Below, one piece after another: positions 32,241 to 41,603 of a stretch of DNA of 64,000 nt. The DNA is taken from assembly GCA_025526935.1 (NCBI GenBank), contig JAHLKD010000062.1, positions 248,001 through 312,000 on the forward strand. Direction: 5' to 3'. Below the pieces are notes generated by a model. It searched no databases, was not told the DNA's origin, and was given only the letters and a program-made list of their open reading frames with translations. This DNA comes from Cladochytrium replicatum. Lineage: Eukaryota; Chytridiomycota; Chytridiomycetes; Cladochytriales; Cladochytriaceae. Made by a program: the position numbers and the translations under genes. Position 1 is the stretch's first letter. Each line of letters opens with the position of its first letter.

Positions 32241-32709
32241 TGTTAAATTCTGTGTACCCTTGGAGGGCTTACCCATTGTTTTGTGCAATAGGCTTTTCTC
32301 TTGGGCTTGAGAAGTTTTTATGCTATTGCTCGATTTATGTTTTGGGCAGTCATGCTGTTTATTTTCTTTATTGTAATTGTTGAATATTCTTCTGTGTGGG
32401 AATATTTATTGCGGTGTGAGGGTGGCTGGTTCCTTGAGACAGTGGAACAAACCAAACACTCACACACCACAGGTATAAATAAAGGAGACAGTGGAACAAA
32501 CCAAACACTCACACACCACAGTCTTCCTGGTTAGCAATCCCAGCCTTGATTTGTATTAGCCACAGAGTGCTTGTGTGCAACAAGGGAATTTGCTTTATCA
32601 TCACCCCATATTCAACTGGGCCAAGAGACGGAACCTGGAGCTGTTGTGCTAGCTAAAGTACAGCTAAACACGCCCTACCGCTGCCAGGAGAAGCCCTTGG
32701 TTTTTAACA
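32241..32709 (+). repeat. 5' LTR of the Ty3/gypsy element
   Basis: 469 bp, TG...CA ends. It contains a 37-bp direct duplication (32436-32472 and 32485-32521) with the TATA-like TATAAATA (32474-32481) exactly between the two copies, the probable core promoter. Confidence 0.95.
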
Positions 32710-32711
32710 GG

Positions 32712-32725
32712 TGGTGGTTTCATCC
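32712..32725 (+). promoter_or_regulatory. Candidate primer binding site
   Basis: TGGTGGTTTCATCC starts 2 bases after the 5' LTR. It begins with TGG, the complement of a tRNA CCA end, and its position fits a PBS. I could not match it to a specific tRNA. Confidence 0.5.
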
Positions 32726-32857
32726 AGGACCCACCATTTTTGGACCTTTTTGTGCGTTTACTCAGGAACGTATTACCGGCTACACAAACACTTCCCTGAT
32801 TACTCAGAATTACGGGCGATCAGTTTCGATTATTTTACGCATTTTTCTGAGCACAAT

Positions 32858-35839
32858 ATGTCGACAACTTCGAGGGTTCAGGATCGCTTGGCGAGGGCTC
32901 ATGTTGGACAGCCTTTGGAACCTCGGGAACGATTGCGGCATCTTGCGGAGCGCTTGGGGGAACCTCGCAATGCGTGGAGGAATGCGTTTTTGTTGATGTA
33001 TTCATTGGAGGACGTTGCTGGATTTTTGGCCAGTATTGGATCTGGCCAGATCGCTGTCCCGAATGCACTTGTGGAATTGCTAAACCGTGCGCGTGAAGAG
33101 GGACGCGCTGAATCGGCCGTATCGCTCGAGCAGCTTGAAATCGAGAACGATGCACTTGTGATGCAGTGCTCGGCGCTTGCGGATAACTTGGTTCTGGCGA
33201 CGGATCAGCTTGATCCCATTGATGTTCCTGATGTCGAGGACGATGGAGAGAAGCGTTGGACTGATTCCCAGACCCAGACCGATTTTTGGGATGCCGATTT
33301 ATCGAACCATGATGGAATTGGCCAAAACTTGGCAGACCTGCAGCAGGAACTGGCTAGTGCTTGTCGAGAGCTTCGCGTTGCACAGGAGAATGCAGCGGAA
33401 GCACGGCGCAAGGCAGCCAGTGCTGCAGCGGAGCTAGAGACGGCTCGATCGGTGGAGGCAAAGCGAGTTTCAGCTCTGGATGACTTGGAGAAGCAGTTGA
33501 AGGTGTCCCAAGAGCTTGCCAGCCAACTCCGCATCGAGGCCGAACTGGTAGAGGCGGAATTGGCCTCAGTGAAGGCTGCCGGAGCCAGTCTTCGCACTCG
33601 TTTGGATCGCGCCAACATACCCGACGGCGAAATGGCGCAGCAGAGCGGGCGTGGGAGCGAGGTCTCTTCACAAAACGAAAATGGACCTCCAACGTTGGCA
33701 GATCGATTTTGTGGTCTGTGGCGAGCAGAATGCAGGGCCAACCACAAATTGCGTGAAGCTTTGGATTTATCAATTGCTGAATGTGACAGATTGAAGAGGG
33801 ATCGTGATCAGATTCGAGCATTACTTGCAGTGTCATCATCATCTGACGATCAGCACTCCGATATGCAAGAGCTTGGACCAAAGGACTCGGCATCACAACA
33901 AGCTTCCCCAGTTTTACCATCTGCCCAATTTGTTTTGAAAGATGCAGCTGTACCAACAGTGAAAACACTTGGAACTAGTGATTATCATGGACCTACAGCG
34001 GATGTTTTCCAGAGCTTTCCAGTTGGCCAATCTTCCCCTCCACAGGGAAACATTGGACTGGAAATTGTTTCAGCACTCCAACAAACTGGGCTTCTCACCA
34101 AACGATCAGAGAAGTTAGACCAGAATGCTCTAAACAGCATACCTCTTTTTGCTGGGACTTCTTCTTCAGGCCAGGCTGATGATGCCAGCTCAAATGAGTT
34201 AGGGAAGTTTTTCAAAGCAGTGACAAAAGTTGCAATTAGTCAAGCTTGGACAGAACCAATGCAAGCTCAAGCTATGGTGCTACGGTTCAAAGATAATTCT
34301 GCAGTGTCACGCTGGTGGGACGATCGTGATGAACAGTGGAGGCGTGAGCGTGTTCAGGATTTGGAAAAGCCAGCACAGCGTTATCTAGCAATTATAGAAA
34401 AAAATAATGGAGATTTGAAGCAGTGCAGTGAGCAAGAGCGAGTCTTTGCCACCTCTTGGGAATTTATAGATAATATTCTGTATCATAATGCTGGAGGTTG
34501 GAAGGTATTTGTACCAACTGAGGTTGCCAAAGCAACTATCCTCCAGGATAGACATGAAAGAGGTGGTCATTTTTCTGCTGAAAAAATGTTTGCTGCATTA
34601 GCTACAGTCTTCTGGTTTCCAAAGATGCTGCATAAGATCAGGAGATGGGTCAAAGGTTGCCAGGTGTGTCAAGATCATGCCCGAGCACCCCCTCATTCAA
34701 CTTTCCTCCGGAATATTGCAGCCATAACTGGTCGTTGGGCTCATTCATCTTTAGACAATGCAGGTCCATTCTGTGGTTGTCATCCATTGATTGGCATTCT
34801 TGTTGTAGTCTGCTGCTTCTCTTCACGATGTCATCTCTACAAGTGTAACATCAACCCAACATCCGAAGAAGTTGGCAATTTGATATACGAGAGATATTAT
34901 CCACTCCATGGTTTACCAGAGAGATTCACATCAGATAGAGGATCTGCCTTTGTTAGTGGGATGACGCAGACAGTCCTGAAGCGATTGGGAATCGAGCAGC
35001 ATTCTAGTACAGCTCATCATCCACAGGCTAATCCATATGCAGAGAGCACAGTGAAATTGGCAGTTGCAGTTCTATCCAAATTAGCTGATGCAGTGTACGA
35101 TGGGGATGACTGTGGGTTAGCATGGGAGCGTTACCTTCCGATGGTTGAGTTCGCAATCAATTCACAAGTTCGAGCCAGTAATGAACCTTTGGGAGTTACC
35201 AGATTTGAACAGGATTTGGGATATAATCCCACTGGTCCAGGAGCCCTTATCGATTCGTCAGAACATCGTGCCCTACGGTCAGCTGATGCAGAAAGACTAG
35301 TCGATCGATTGAGGGAATTGCAAATCCAGTGCACTACACTTTATTCAGAATATCAGGAGTATTATAAAAGAGCTCAGGACACTAAGAGGCCAATTCCAAT
35401 ATTCAAAGTTGGAGACGATGTTATGCTCACCACCAAGCATATGAAGTTCTATCAACGGAAACTATCGGAATCTTGGGTTGGTCCATTTGTCGTTGAGGAA
35501 GTGGGCAAGTATGACACCTACCGTCTTGCACTTCCCAAAAAGTTTTCTCGTGTCAATCCTTGGTTTCATGTTTCAATGTTGAAGAAGCATGAACCTCCTG
35601 CTCCCCGGCAGCAAGGTCGAGATAGGCCAGAACCGGAGCTCGAAGAAGATGGTGAATGGTATGAAGTCGAACGAATAGTGGCTCACCGGAAACATCGCGG
35701 GAAACTCCTGTTTCGTGTGCGTTGGTTAGGCTATCCGCCCTCTGATGACTCCTGGGAACCTGCTGACGAACTGGAAGAACATTCAGCTGACACTGTTGCA
35801 GAGTACAAGGAGCGTGCAGGTGTTTTCATTCTTTTTTGA
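32858..35839 (+). CDS. Gag-integrase-chromodomain fusion protein (no PR/RT/RH)
   Basis: 993 codons from ATG 32858; an open frame upstream to 32711 has only a GTG. Residues 1-340 are gag-like, with long heptads (LQQELASACRELRVAQENA). The integrase has the zinc module H-x4-H (RHERGGH, ~563) and C-x2-C (CQVC), and a D-D-35-E core: Asp ~633 (SLDNAG), Asp ~693 (SDRGS) and Glu ~729 (NPYAES), with exactly 35 residues between the last two. A chromodomain ends the protein (about 933-985; YEVERIVAHRK, RVRWLGYPPSDDSWEP). The gag part (SRWWDDRDEQWRRERV) is followed at once by sequence typical of the RNase H-integrase junction, so the deletion kept the frame. Confidence 0.92.
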   Translation: MSTTSRVQDRLARAHVGQPLEPRERLRHLAERLGEPRNAWRNAFLLMYSLEDVAGFLASIGSGQIAVPNALVELLNRAREEGRAESAVSLEQLEIENDALVMQCSALADNLVLATDQLDPIDVPDVEDDGEKRWTDSQTQTDFWDADLSNHDGIGQNLADLQQELASACRELRVAQENAAEARRKAASAAAELETARSVEAKRVSALDDLEKQLKVSQELASQLRIEAELVEAELASVKAAGASLRTRLDRANIPDGEMAQQSGRGSEVSSQNENGPPTLADRFCGLWRAECRANHKLREALDLSIAECDRLKRDRDQIRALLAVSSSSDDQHSDMQELGPKDSASQQASPVLPSAQFVLKDAAVPTVKTLGTSDYHGPTADVFQSFPVGQSSPPQGNIGLEIVSALQQTGLLTKRSEKLDQNALNSIPLFAGTSSSGQADDASSNELGKFFKAVTKVAISQAWTEPMQAQAMVLRFKDNSAVSRWWDDRDEQWRRERVQDLEKPAQRYLAIIEKNNGDLKQCSEQERVFATSWEFIDNILYHNAGGWKVFVPTEVAKATILQDRHERGGHFSAEKMFAALATVFWFPKMLHKIRRWVKGCQVCQDHARAPPHSTFLRNIAAITGRWAHSSLDNAGPFCGCHPLIGILVVVCCFSSRCHLYKCNINPTSEEVGNLIYERYYPLHGLPERFTSDRGSAFVSGMTQTVLKRLGIEQHSSTAHHPQANPYAESTVKLAVAVLSKLADAVYDGDDCGLAWERYLPMVEFAINSQVRASNEPLGVTRFEQDLGYNPTGPGALIDSSEHRALRSADAERLVDRLRELQIQCTTLYSEYQEYYKRAQDTKRPIPIFKVGDDVMLTTKHMKFYQRKLSESWVGPFVVEEVGKYDTYRLALPKKFSRVNPWFHVSMLKKHEPPAPRQQGRDRPEPELEEDGEWYEVERIVAHRKHRGKLLFRVRWLGYPPSDDSWEPADELEEHSADTVAEYKERAGVFILF

Positions 35840-35884
35840 GTTTATCTGATGACATGAGCTTTGGTGACCCAAAAGCTCATCTTC

Positions 35885-35895
35885 GAGGGGGCACC
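35885..35895 (+). promoter_or_regulatory. Polypurine tract
   Basis: GAGGGGG followed by CACC directly before the 3' LTR at 35896, the expected plus-strand primer of an LTR retrotransposon. Confidence 0.8.
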
Positions 35896-36364
35896 TGTTA
35901 AATTCTGTGTACCCTTGGAGGGCTTACCCATTGTTTTGTGCAATAGGCTTTTCTCTTGGGCTTGAGAAGTTTTTATGCTATTGCTCGATTTATGTTTTGG
36001 GCAGTCATGCTGTTTATTTTCTTTATTGTAATTGTTGAATATTCTTCTGTGTGGGAATATTTATTGCGGTGTGAGGGTGGCTGGTTCCTTGAGACAGTGG
36101 AACAAACCAAACACTCACACACCACAGGTATAAATAAAGGAGACAGTGGAACAAACCAAACACTCACACACCACAGTCTTCCTGGTTAGCAATCCCAGCC
36201 TTGATTTGTATTAGCCACAGAGTGCTTGTGTGCAACAAGGGAATTTGCTTTATCATCACCCCATATTCAACTGGGCCAAGAGACGGAACCTGGAGCTGTT
36301 GTGCTAGCTAAAGTACAGCTAAACACGCCCTACCGCTGCCAGGAGAAGCCCTTGGTTTTTAACA
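35896..36364 (+). repeat. 3' LTR of the Ty3/gypsy element
   Basis: 469 bp, the same length as the 5' LTR and without differences in the stretches compared, including the duplicated 37-bp block and TATA motif. It is followed by the target duplication TGATC. Confidence 0.95.
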
Positions 36365-36369
36365 TGATC

Positions 36370-36913
36370 TCCCTGAATCTTGCTAGCTCCCGTGCTCGCC
36401 GTGCTGAATCAATGCACCCGCCCTGCCCAATTCATCAATGAGAGCCTTCTCTCGCACTTCTGCTGCGATGCGGGTCCTTCTCTCGTTCATTGCAGTCTCT
36501 TCAAGATCTTTTGTCATGTTCAACAGTCGTTCTGACTGTTTGAGGACCTGTTTTGTCCTTTCACGGTCCTCATCTGCTCGTTTGATGGTCGATTGGAACT
36601 CGTCAACCTTTGCAGTGACGGGCATTCCTCTGTAAATGCCGTACTTGTGTCCCTGCCGCCTGTAAAAGTCCAGAAATGTTGTTTCCTTCTGAAAGGAAGA
36701 GCTTTTCAAGCACTCCATACGATAGGCGTTTGCTGCTGTTATGAACTCCGTTCGTCCACTGCATTCATCGTGAATTTCGTTCAGGGCTTGACGAACTAGC
36801 TTGCTGTCAGAGTTAAGTCGGTCGATCAACCCTTGAAGAACAAATCTTGGGCCGCATTCATCACGATTTGTTTGACAGTTGCTGATGAAGTTGTTGAGTG
36901 TTGTTTCGTTCAT
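36370..36913 (-). pseudogene. Coiled-coil accessory protein of the hAT, N-terminal part
   Basis: The ATG at 36913 opens a frame of 176 codons (MNETTLNNFISNCQTNRDE) with a Cys-containing globular start and then charged heptads (KRADEDRERTKQVLKQSERL). It meets TAG at 36383. Reading one base out of phase beyond about 36420 gives ARRARELARFREI and runs straight through the target duplication TGATC into the fragment at 32235. So the gene was one unit of about 470 codons, now with a +/-1 frameshift as well as the insertion. Confidence 0.72.
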
Positions 36914-36960
36914 AAAAGTTTTCCTTCTTTGTTTTTACTTTCAAAAAGAAAAAGTTCGGC

Positions 36961-37050
36961 TGAGGATAACAACAGGATTGTTGTTGATCCTCAGAATCGA
37001 ACTTGCGACATGATGTTGAATGGCTTGTGGTTTAACCCACGACGCTAGCT
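36961..37050 (-). other. tRNA-like sequence with hairpin inside the hAT
   Basis: On the minus strand GTGGGTTAAACCAC resembles a D arm and AGTTCGATTCT is close to a B box, about 33 bases apart. A near-perfect hairpin (GAGGAT-AACAAC against GTTGTT-GATCCTC, 36961-36990) lies just beyond. It may be a decayed tRNA or SINE head. No full cloverleaf could be drawn. Confidence 0.35.
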
Positions 37051-37476
37051 TTGTTGTTTTCCAAAAGTTTTATTTCTGTTTCTATTTCGGCCTCATGTTC
37101 TTCGACGAAAACTTCAAAAGCCAGCGTTCCAGAAAATTCCGGATCACCAGCAAACTTGAAGGGGACTTACCAAAGGAGGAAGGAGAGCGGCGCTGCTGAC
37201 GTGGCAAGGACAAATTAAGGGAGGCTTTGTTGGGAATGGGAGAACCTATAAAAGGTGTGAGTCTTAAGCTTCCAATACATTGAACAAGTACCTCTTATCT
37301 GATCTTACCTGCCTACGACGAAATTCTACAGAAGTCCTCCGAGTCGTAGCTGTGGCCGCTCACTTTGAATTTTCGATACCAAAGTCGTATGTCTGAAGCA
37401 GGACAGAGTCCGTCGATGAGCAAATAGTCAGCATCCCCAGTCGCGCCGGTTTCTTTGAAGGAGCTGTCGATTTGAC

Positions 37477-37735
37477 ATCTCAAGGCCAACACTTTCTCAA
37501 CTCATTGACGGTACTTCAATGATCTCTACCCAATACAACTAACCTCTCTATCAATGTTACTAGCAATAGGATTCTGTCCACCCGGACACTTTCTCAACTC
37601 ATTGACGGTACTTCACTGATACTTCACTGATCTCGATCAAGTACAACCAACCTCTCTACAAATACTACTTGTAATAGGATTCTGTCCAGGCGGTCGCTTT
37701 CTCAACTCCTGGACGGTACTTCAACAGATGAACAG
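37477..37735 (-). repeat. Subterminal-type repeat units, inverted copy
   Basis: Three imperfect units of the same motif set as at 40795-41390 but in the opposite orientation: a CTTTCTCAACTC box, a GACGGTACTTCA box and, in two of them, GTCCACCCGGAC or a variant. They lie directly after the transposase stop. Confidence 0.85.
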
Positions 37736-37754
37736 TCTAAACAACAATTTATAT

Positions 37755-40672
37755 TTAAAAGAGTGGGTTATCATCAGTTGCTTCCAACTCTAATACCACA
37801 TCAAAATCCTCGCCAAAATTATGCACCTTTACAAAATCCTCACTAACATCACTTTTTGAATCTAGGGAATCATTTTTGAACGGTTCTTCAGCACTCAATT
37901 GATGCAACCAGTCATGATGGCACATCAACGCATTTATTGTTCTTGGAGCAAGGCGGTTGCGAGTTGCAGGTACCAAATCAACCCCGGCTGAAAACTTTCG
38001 TTCGACTGGAGCGCTTGTTGCTGGTATTCCTAAATAGTCCATTGCCATCTGGCTTAGGGCTGGAAAGTTCACACTTCCAACGGTCTTCCACCAGTCCATA
38101 ATATTGATTGGCTTCCCATCAGAATCAATACCGCGGAGTACCTGATCGCCAAGATAGCGATCCAGCTCATCTTTTTCCTCAGGAATCTCTTCTTGCCAGA
38201 TGAAAACGGATCTAATGGCTCTCAAGCGTTCAGCGTCCGTTTTTTTCTGTCTATCACCGGAAGCTCCGCTCGAATCGTGTCGAAGTTCTGGCGTGTTTCC
38301 AAAAACATCGGCACCACTGTTCTTGATTTTCCGTGACTTATACGATTCCTCCCAGACTTTCCGCACTAGGGTGACCTGATCCCTTCCTACATCTTTCTCC
38401 CAAGCCTTTGAAAATCGATAATATTGATCCTTAAAACGAGGATCGAGTACCGTAGCAACTGCTAAACACGGGCTCTTAGCGATTGAGTAATATATTCTCA
38501 GCTTATCTAGTGCATTTCGAAATGCTTTGGTGAAAGTTTCATCTAATTCTGCATCCTCTAGGTCCTCCAGTTGGTCGATAAGATCGTTGTAAAATGGAAT
38601 AACAAGCAGAAGTGTTGGATATCTAGACCCCTCGATTGCCTTTGATATAACGTCGAAAACACTCAAACCATCCCGGATCTTCTGTAGGACCTCCCATTGC
38701 TTTGGATTTATTGACCAATCTTTCAAAGAATCTTCAATCCAGCATATTTTGTCCATTGCCTCTCGTAGCTGTAAGGCTCGTTTGACCATATAGAACGTTC
38801 TATTCCAGCGAGTTGTCACATCGATAATTGGTAATAGAGGAACCAGTTTCACAAATCGGCACGAATCAATAAATGAGCTTCGTCGTTTTGGGGAAGACCG
38901 GATTCCTCTGACTAGCCGTCGAAGAAGGTTTATGACATTAACGCCGGAGTTATCGTCATTTGCGACTGTGTCCCCTGCGGGCGCGAATGTATCGATAAAA
39001 TCCTTTGCTGCAAGATTGATAATGTGTGCCATACACCGCATGTGTTGAGTTTCTGCAGACCACGCAATATGTTAAAAACCAAGGGCTTCTCCTGGCAGCG
39101 GTAGGGCGTCTTTAGCTGTACTGTAGCTAGCACAACAGCTCCAGGTTCCGTCTCTTGGCCCAGTACCTGTTCTCCCAGGTGTGTATATGCCTAATACTCC
39201 GACAGGCTGTACACTACACCCAAGCTGGTCAGGCAACCAGGGAATGCTGTGGTCAAAGACATTGGTCACATCAACTCCTATATTCAAGTGAACAGTGCGT
39301 GTGGGCATACCTGTGGTCAAAGACATTGGTCACATCAACTCAAAGGACCAAGCCACACCACATTCCCCACTAAATGCCAAGATCACTCCACACAGGACCT
39401 GCCAAACATGGATATAAATACATGAAATACAAGTCCATAAATAAGAATGAAGAGGGATTGACAAAAAAACTCTCAGGTCAAAGAGAAAAAAGACAACCCA
39501 AAGGATAACCCATATAGCAAACAGTCTGATATGCTAGTTTTTAACACAATATCCCTATCTTCCAAGAGCGTCTCCAGCTTAGCACTCATGGTAAAGTTGT
39601 TTGAACCGTTGTCGGTTGTAATGCACAATAAGCGTTCACCCGATAGCATGCCAAATTCATCCAGACACTTGATAAGCTGACTAGCCATGGCGACGCCTTC
39701 ATGCTTTCCAACCATCGGAATCATCTGCAGCAGCAAGTCCTGCAGCTCCCATTCTTTCGTGATGAAGTGGGCAGTAATTCCAAGAAAAGAAATCTGGTTC
39801 TTCGATGTCCAACAGTCAGCTGTTATTGATACTTTTGAAGGCGAACCAACAATCAGACCTTTAATGAGCTCCTTCTGCCTATCGTAAAGATCCATCTCCT
39901 TTTGCTTCACTGCTTTTGCCGTCTTTGGTGTATAGTTTGGCTGAAAAGTCTTCAGCATGCTGACAAAGAACTCGTTCTCCACAACAGTAAAAGCCTGATT
40001 GTCTGCAGCAATCCAGTCCAAAATTGACCGCCACGCTACGTCTGGATTGAACACAAAGTTTTGCTCCTTCTCCTGCGAGCCGAAATTCAATGTCTGTTGT
40101 CCCTTGGGGACGATGTCCAACAGTCCAAGCGACCTGGCAATACTTCCATGGTGGTTTTTCAGATGCCGGAGGAAGTTTTTTGTTGATCCCGTCTTATCGA
40201 CCTTCTGGCTCCACTTGCATTTCGCAACCAAACATGTTCTCAGACTATTATCAACCTTATAGTAATCCTTCGCTATGCCGCCTCGACTACCTCTACAGTC
40301 CGACATGCTATCAACATCTGCGTCTGATGAAAGCATAGATGGTTGAACTGATCCAGCTGCAGGCTCCTGTCGCACTGAAGAGTCAGCAAAACTAACGTCG
40401 GCAGGAAGCTCTGGTGCATGCTGAGAAGCCGGGCCCAACTCGCTGGAGTCATTGGAAGAAGATGTGGAGCTCGGCTCTCGAGCGCTGTTGTTGCCACCGT
40501 GTCCTGATACACGTCTGCGTTTGTCCTGCATGATGTTCCCCTCGCTGGACGCCTCTGAAATTTGGGGGGCTGGCAGACTTCGCTTCCGTGTGTCAAGCGG
40601 ATGACTGTCCACCAGTCTTTGGCTTGCGTCGGACGCTGCCTTACGCTTTGGTTTAACAAAGGCGGCGTCCAT
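37755..40672 (-). pseudogene. hAT transposase with BED zinc finger, split by a solo LTR
   Basis: One gene in two blocks, 40672-39552 and 39064-37755. Removing the LTR and one CAATA copy restores a continuous frame (LLEDRDIAWSAETQHMRCMAH). The N-terminus is Ser-rich. A BED-type finger follows (CLVAKCKW ... NFLRHLKNHH). Catalytic-region motifs are ITADCWTS and CITTDNGSNN, then RCMAHIINLAAKDF. The C-terminus is the hAT dimerisation domain (MDYLGIPATSAPVERKFSAG ... MCHHDWL). Apart from the insertion I see no stop codons, so the gene was probably active until recently. Related fragments are at 10658-10829 and 42418-42640. Confidence 0.93.
39070..39546 (-). mobile_element. Solo LTR inside the hAT transposase gene
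   Basis: 477 bp with the inverted ends TGTTAAAAAC and GTTTTTAACA and the target duplication CAATA at 39065-39069 and 39547-39551. The first ~95 bp are the reverse complement of the 3' part of the Ty3/gypsy LTR (GGAGCTGTTGTGCTAGCTA...), while the rest differs. So it is a related but separate LTR family, left by LTR-LTR recombination. Confidence 0.9.
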
Positions 40673-40794
40673 TTTTGCTGTGGTGTGGCTGGAACGTTAC
40701 CGACTCTAATGTCCAGGTGCACAGAAAGCACAGCTCTCGAGGTCTGTCGTGGTAGAAATTGTTTGTTACAGAACTTCCGTTGTGACTTCTTGGA

Positions 40795-41395
40795 AAGTGT
40801 CCGGGTGGACAGAATCGTATTGCTAGTAACATTGATAGAGGTTAGTTGTACTGGGTAGAGATAACTGAAGTACGTCAATGAGTTGAGAAAGTGTCCGGGT
40901 GGACAGAATCCTATTGCTAGTAACATTGATAGAGAGGTTAGCTGTATTGGGTAGAGATCACTGAAGTACCGTCAATGAGTTGAGAAAGTGTCCGGGTGGA
41001 CAGAATTTTATTGCTAGTAACATTGATAGAGATGTTAGTTGTACTTGATAGAGATCACTCAAGTACCGTCAATGAGTTAAGAAAGTGTCCGGGTGGACAG
41101 AATCTTATTGCTAGTAACATTGATAGAGATGTTAGTTGTACTTGATAGAGATCACTCAAGTACCGTCAATGAGTTAAGAAAGTGTCCGGGTGGACAGAAT
41201 CTTATTGCTAGTAACATTGATAGAGAGGTTAGTTGTATTGGGTAGAGATAACTGAAGTACGTCAATGAGTTGAGAAAGTGTCCGGGTGGACAGAAAATAC
41301 ATGCCTCGATGTCTGTTGTGATGCAAAATTGTTTGATACATACAAAACTTATATTGCGTCTTCTTGGAAAGTGTCCGCGTGGACAGAAAGAACAA
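40795..41395 (+). repeat. Tandem ~100-bp repeats with GTCCGGGTGGAC motif
   Basis: At least six tandem units, most about 100-105 bp, each holding AAAGTGTCCGGGTGGACAGA, a TTGCTAGTAACATTGATAGA box and TACCGTCAATGAGTT. The core GTCCGGGTGGAC is an interrupted palindrome (GTCC/GGAC). They lie upstream of the transposase start and inside the right end of the hAT. Inverted units lie at 37477-37735. Confidence 0.92.
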
Positions 41396-41603
41396 TAGCT
41401 TCGTTTTAGATTCTCTATCACATCGGGTTTTACTCGGGTCTGACTTTTGACCCGAGAAGGGTTTTCCTACTGGACCCGATACCCGACCCGGATCCGACCC
41501 GAAAATTTTCCATGAAAACCCGGCACTCGGGTCGGGTACATTTAGTCAATGGACCCGGACCCGACCCGAAAGACCCTAAAACCCGCCGATCCTTAGGCTG
41601 AAG

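Larger units (their letters stand above)
32241..36364 (+). mobile_element. Ty3/gypsy chromodomain LTR retrotransposon, internally deleted
   Basis: Bounded by 469-bp LTRs that start TGTTAAATTC and end TTTTTAACA, with the 5-bp target duplication TGATC at 32236-32240 and 36365-36369. Wherever I compared them, the LTRs are identical, so the insertion is young. The single ORF encodes a gag-like coiled coil, an integrase and a chromodomain; protease, reverse transcriptase and RNase H are absent. At 4124 bp it is shorter than usual for this group. Confidence 0.95.
31091..41595 (-). mobile_element. hAT DNA transposon carrying two genes and two later insertions
   Basis: The ends are near-perfect inverted repeats: TAAGGTTCGGCGGGT at 31091 and the complement TAAGGATCGGCGGGT at 41595 (one mismatch in 15). 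Both sides carry the 8-bp target duplication GGCTGAAG (31083-31090 and 41596-41603), the length typical of hAT elements. Both terminal ~200 bp are packed with GGGTC/GACCC motifs. Without the Ty3/gypsy element and the solo LTR the transposon is about 5.9 kb. It encodes a broken BED-hAT transposase and a second coiled-coil gene, both on the minus strand. Confidence 0.93.

Noticed and set aside
32711-32857. Start of the gypsy protein at 32711
   Set aside because: The first codon there is GTG and the stretch holds the primer binding site; the first ATG is 32858.
37477-41395. CRISPR array at the ~100-bp repeats
   Set aside because: The units repeat along their whole length, including the would-be spacers, and lie within a eukaryotic hAT transposon.
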